From positions 1 through 7,061 of the forward strand of contig JAISWV010000426.1 of NCBI GenBank assembly GCA_031270755.1: 7,061 bases of DNA, given 5' to 3'. Of this stretch, positions 5,584 to 7,061 are shown piece after piece. The first letter of the stretch is position 1. Every line of letters begins with the position of its first letter. The position numbers and the translations under genes were made by a program. Below the pieces are notes generated by a model, which worked only from the letters and a program-made list of their open reading frames with translations, made no database searches and was not told where the DNA came from. This stretch comes from Synergistaceae bacterium (lineage in GTDB: Bacteria > Synergistota > Synergistia > Synergistales > Aminobacteriaceae).

Positions 5584-5934
5584 TCAATCCCTCGGAGCCT
5601 GTGAGGCAAGGGCTCGTTCCTTCGCTTCCCATGGCTCGTAGGGAGCGCTCATGATGGCTATGAGATCCACTCCGTTGAAGACACCCCACATATAAGGGTT
5701 CACGAGGCGGGGCAAATGCATGTAAAATCCGCCTGAAGCCGGTATGACCGCGCTCGGCATGATGGACGGCAGATAGCGCACGAAGACCTCGATGGCCGCG
5801 ATGATGAAGCAAACCACTATGGTCGATTCCATCAGGTTCGTCGCCTTCGGCAGCGAGCCGAACACTCCGGCACCGATAATGGTGCCGATACAATAACAGG
5901 TGATTGTGAACAAACCGATCCTCTTCTTCTCCAA
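5584..5934 (-). pseudogene. APC-superfamily amino-acid permease with most of the protein deleted
   Basis: APC permeases are about 450-480 residues with 12 helices. This frame encodes only 116. Residues 1-95 are an intact N-terminus: EKKRIGLFTITCYCIGTIIGAGVFGSLP (helix 1 with the broken-helix substrate/ion motif GxGVF), a second helix (about 37-60) and SGGFYMHLPRLVNPYMWGVFNGVDLIAIM leading into helix 3. It then turns directly into a charged, soluble stretch SAPYEPWEAKERALASQAPRD, which looks like the C-terminal tail. An in-frame internal deletion of about 350 residues is inferred. A transporter cannot work in this form. Start: TTG at 5934, 9 bases after GAGGAG (5944-5949); an ATG at 6009 lies within the end of the regulator gene. 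The TGA is 2 bases before the PLP enzyme ATG, so translation of the remnant may still be needed to couple expression. The 71-base gap to the regulator suggests one transcript. Confidence 0.75.
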
Positions 5935-5943
5935 CGTAGAACA

Positions 5944-5949
5944 CTCCTC
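5944..5949 (-). promoter_or_regulatory. Ribosome-binding site deciding a TTG start (truncated permease)
   Basis: GAGGAG on the minus strand lies 9 bases before TTG at 5932-5934, immediately ahead of the conserved EKKRIGLF N-terminus. No other site serves this frame. Confidence 0.65.
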
Positions 5950-6005
5950 ATCTTTTTGAAAATAACGAACACACGCGTCAAGTTTAGATTGGGCAAAATG
6001 GAGCT

Positions 6006-6707
6006 TCACATCTCTTCGCTCTCCGCCGCGCAGGCATTCCGGCTATCATGAAGTCCCGCTGATTTCGTCCCGCGTATTTCCTCCAAATAGCAGTAAAGGG
6101 TGTATTTCGAGATAGCGAAGTGCTTGCACAACCTGGTACTCGCCTTCGATATCTGAAGCACGCCCCTTTGATCGAGAAAAGTCAATGCCCGCAGTCTTTC
6201 GGCCTTGTTCATCTCTTTGCAGGGTTTGCCGATCACCTGTTCGACCTTGCTCAGGTAGACGTCAAAAAGCTCCTGCACGTTCCGCACGAACAGTTCGTTG
6301 TCCAGAGCGGGCTTTTGCTCATTCTTATCATATTTGATGAAGTCATCCAACGACTTCCGTGAGCGGAGCAACTCGCTCACGTCGAAATTGATGCACACAG
6401 CGCCGGTGATATCGCCCTTTTTGTTTTTGATGAAAGTGCTCGACGACTTGATCAGGCGGTCGTCGTCCGTCGTGCTGAAGTAGAGTGAGAACCTGCTTTG
6501 AAGCTCGACATCGCCCTGAAATGGATACGACTCGAAAAACAGATTCGTCGGACAGCCACCCACGCCACGTCCGGAAACATGTCCGTTCACGATCTTTACG
6601 ATGGTGTTTTCAAAGCCGTTGGTGAAATCATGAACAACGATCTCGCAGCGGTCTCCAAAAAGCTTTCCGATGTTTTCCAGCAGAAGCGATACAAATTCCT
6701 CGTTCAT
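6006..6707 (-). CDS. YheO/DauR-type PAS-HTH transcriptional regulator
   Basis: This is a 233-residue cytosolic DNA-binding protein. Residues 1-115 are a YheO-like PAS domain: EIVVHDFTNGFENTIVKIVNGHVSGRGVGGCPT (22-54) is the signature, and KNKKGDITGAVCINFDVSELL (94-114) is the last PAS strand pair. A linker follows (120-165). The C-terminal HTH (about 168-212) is AERLRALTFLDQRGVLQISKASTRLCKHFAISKYTLYCYLEEIR, matching the DauR-like helix-turn-helix. The family length is about 220-240 residues. DauR in Pseudomonas controls D-arginine catabolism, and relatives often neighbour amino-acid genes, so this one probably senses an amino-acid-derived ligand and controls this cluster, an inference from context. 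Start: ATG at 6707 with GAGG at 6719-6722 (11 bases, rather far). Upstream in-frame TTG codons lack conserved sequence after them. It is the first gene of a likely operon with the permease remnant and the PLP enzyme. Confidence 0.87.
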   Translation of the reverse strand: MNEEFVSLLLENIGKLFGDRCEIVVHDFTNGFENTIVKIVNGHVSGRGVGGCPTNLFFESYPFQGDVELQSRFSLYFSTTDDDRLIKSSSTFIKNKKGDITGAVCINFDVSELLRSRKSLDDFIKYDKNEQKPALDNELFVRNVQELFDVYLSKVEQVIGKPCKEMNKAERLRALTFLDQRGVLQISKASTRLCKHFAISKYTLYCYLEEIRGTKSAGLHDSRNACAAESEEM

Positions 6708-6756
6708 TCGTAAAGCATCCTCGTATAATGTATTTGTGGTTAGGGATTGAGTAGTC

Positions 6757-6780
6757 AAGCAAGCAACCACATGAACTTGC
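6757..6780 (-). promoter_or_regulatory. Shared leader element, copy B (upstream of the regulator gene)
   Basis: The minus-strand core is CAAGTTCATGTGGTTGCTTG. Compared with copy A, the outer pair of the inverted repeat changes from A-T to G-C (GCAAG/CTTGC, 6776-6780 with 6759-6763), keeping complementarity. The 12-base centre differs only by C to T. It ends 49 bases before the regulator start and lies about 65 bases after the predicted transcription start. Confidence 0.55.
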
Positions 6781-6851
6781 GTCTCGTAACAGCAGTACCG
6801 CTCCTTGAGGCTTGGCTTCCTCTGAATCTCAATGGAAATCATCCACCACAG

Positions 6852-6880
6852 AGAATACTAACAAAAAGTCATGATGTCAA
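6852..6880 (-). promoter_or_regulatory. Sigma-70-type promoter for the regulator operon
   Basis: On the minus strand, a perfect TTGACA (6875-6880), a 17-base spacer and TATTCT (6852-6857) form the strongest promoter in the window. Transcription would begin near 6845, giving a leader of about 138 bases before the ATG at 6707. The leader carries the shared 24-base element. Confidence 0.65.
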
Positions 6881-6954
6881 TATAAAATCCAAACAATTTT
6901 TCTTTTTTCTTAATCGCCTTGAATGCTTGAATGTAAAAGTAACTGGCCATGATC

Positions 6955-6964
6955 TGTGATCACA
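6955..6964. promoter_or_regulatory. Perfect palindrome TGTGATCACA next to the repeat
   Basis: This 10-base perfect palindrome ends exactly where the 97-bp repeat begins. It lies about 75 bases upstream of the regulator's -35 box. It could be a small dimeric-protein site or a junction feature; one short palindrome proves little. Confidence 0.25.
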
Positions 6965-7061
6965 ACTATGCCCCAATCAAAAACCCAATCGTTTTTTTAT
7001 ATATGTATGAAATTTTGAGCACCGAAAAAAGGAGAGCCGAAGCTCTCCCTATGGACATGGG
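6965..7061. repeat. 97-bp direct repeat, right copy (cut by window end)
   Basis: It is identical over all 97 bases to 1330-1426 and may extend beyond the window. The homology starts sharply at 6965: the bases to the left (TGTGATCACA) differ from the TGACTGC/GCAGTCA hairpin that precedes the left copy. Confidence 0.97.
7025..7048 (-). terminator. Intrinsic terminator with UUCG tetraloop (second copy)
   Basis: It is identical to 1390-1413: GGAGAGC-TTCG-GCTCTCC then six T residues on the minus strand. It would end transcription of a minus-strand gene lying beyond the right edge, and it insulates the regulator promoter from read-through. Confidence 0.88.

Noticed and set aside
5582..5944. N-terminal extension of the PLP enzyme frame, giving a 525-residue protein
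   Set aside because: The extra residues are histidine- and arginine-rich nonsense that overlap the permease remnant in another frame. The ATG at 5581 has its own ribosome site and starts the conserved domain.

Overview
The window is bacterial DNA of moderate GC content. It holds one partial plus-strand gene at the left edge and an otherwise minus-strand accessory cluster. The gene mix (GltS-type glutamate carrier, YheO/DauR-type regulator, class V PLP enzyme, RidA, EamA permease, frequent TTG starts with good GAGG-type ribosome sites) resembles amino-acid-fermenting anaerobes such as Synergistota. That is a gestalt impression with no marker gene behind it, so treat the taxonomy as tentative.

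Layout, left to right. 1-510 is the 3' part of a Na+/glutamate symporter gene (gltS-like, plus strand), followed by a hairpin at 554-582. 511-1485 is almost a kilobase without a convincing gene. It contains diverged intergenic repeats, hairpins, promoter-like boxes and short broken reading frames. 1390-1509 holds two intrinsic terminators facing opposite ways. 1553-1744 (minus) is a C-terminal scrap of a metallo-beta-lactamase-fold hydrolase that runs into the 3' end of an intact glyoxalase-like (VOC) gene, 1734-2396. Next come an EamA/DMT-family permease (2477-3403), a RidA-family enamine/imine deaminase (3604-4065), a class V aminotransferase/cysteine desulfurase-like PLP enzyme (4367-5581), an APC amino-acid permease reduced to 116 residues (5584-5934), and a YheO-like PAS/HTH regulator (6006-6707), all on the minus strand. 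The window ends inside a 97-bp perfect copy (6965-7061) of a sequence also present at 1330-1426.

The likely logic, by inference, is as follows. The regulator senses an amino-acid-like compound. The PLP enzyme removes sulfur or an amino or beta substituent from it and releases a reactive enamine/imine. RidA hydrolyses that product. The two permeases, one of them broken, once moved substrate and product. The regulator and ridA each appear to have their own promoter and a leader of about 135 nt. Both leaders carry the same 24-nt element: a 5-bp inverted repeat whose outermost pair differs compensatorily around an almost invariant 12-nt centre. This is the best candidate for an undescribed control element in the window.

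The region looks recombined. It has a perfect direct repeat at both ends of the cluster, a deleted permease, a hydrolase remnant fused to the end of another gene, and an orphan open segment after ridA. I saw no tRNA, rRNA, CRISPR array, insertion sequence or transposase.
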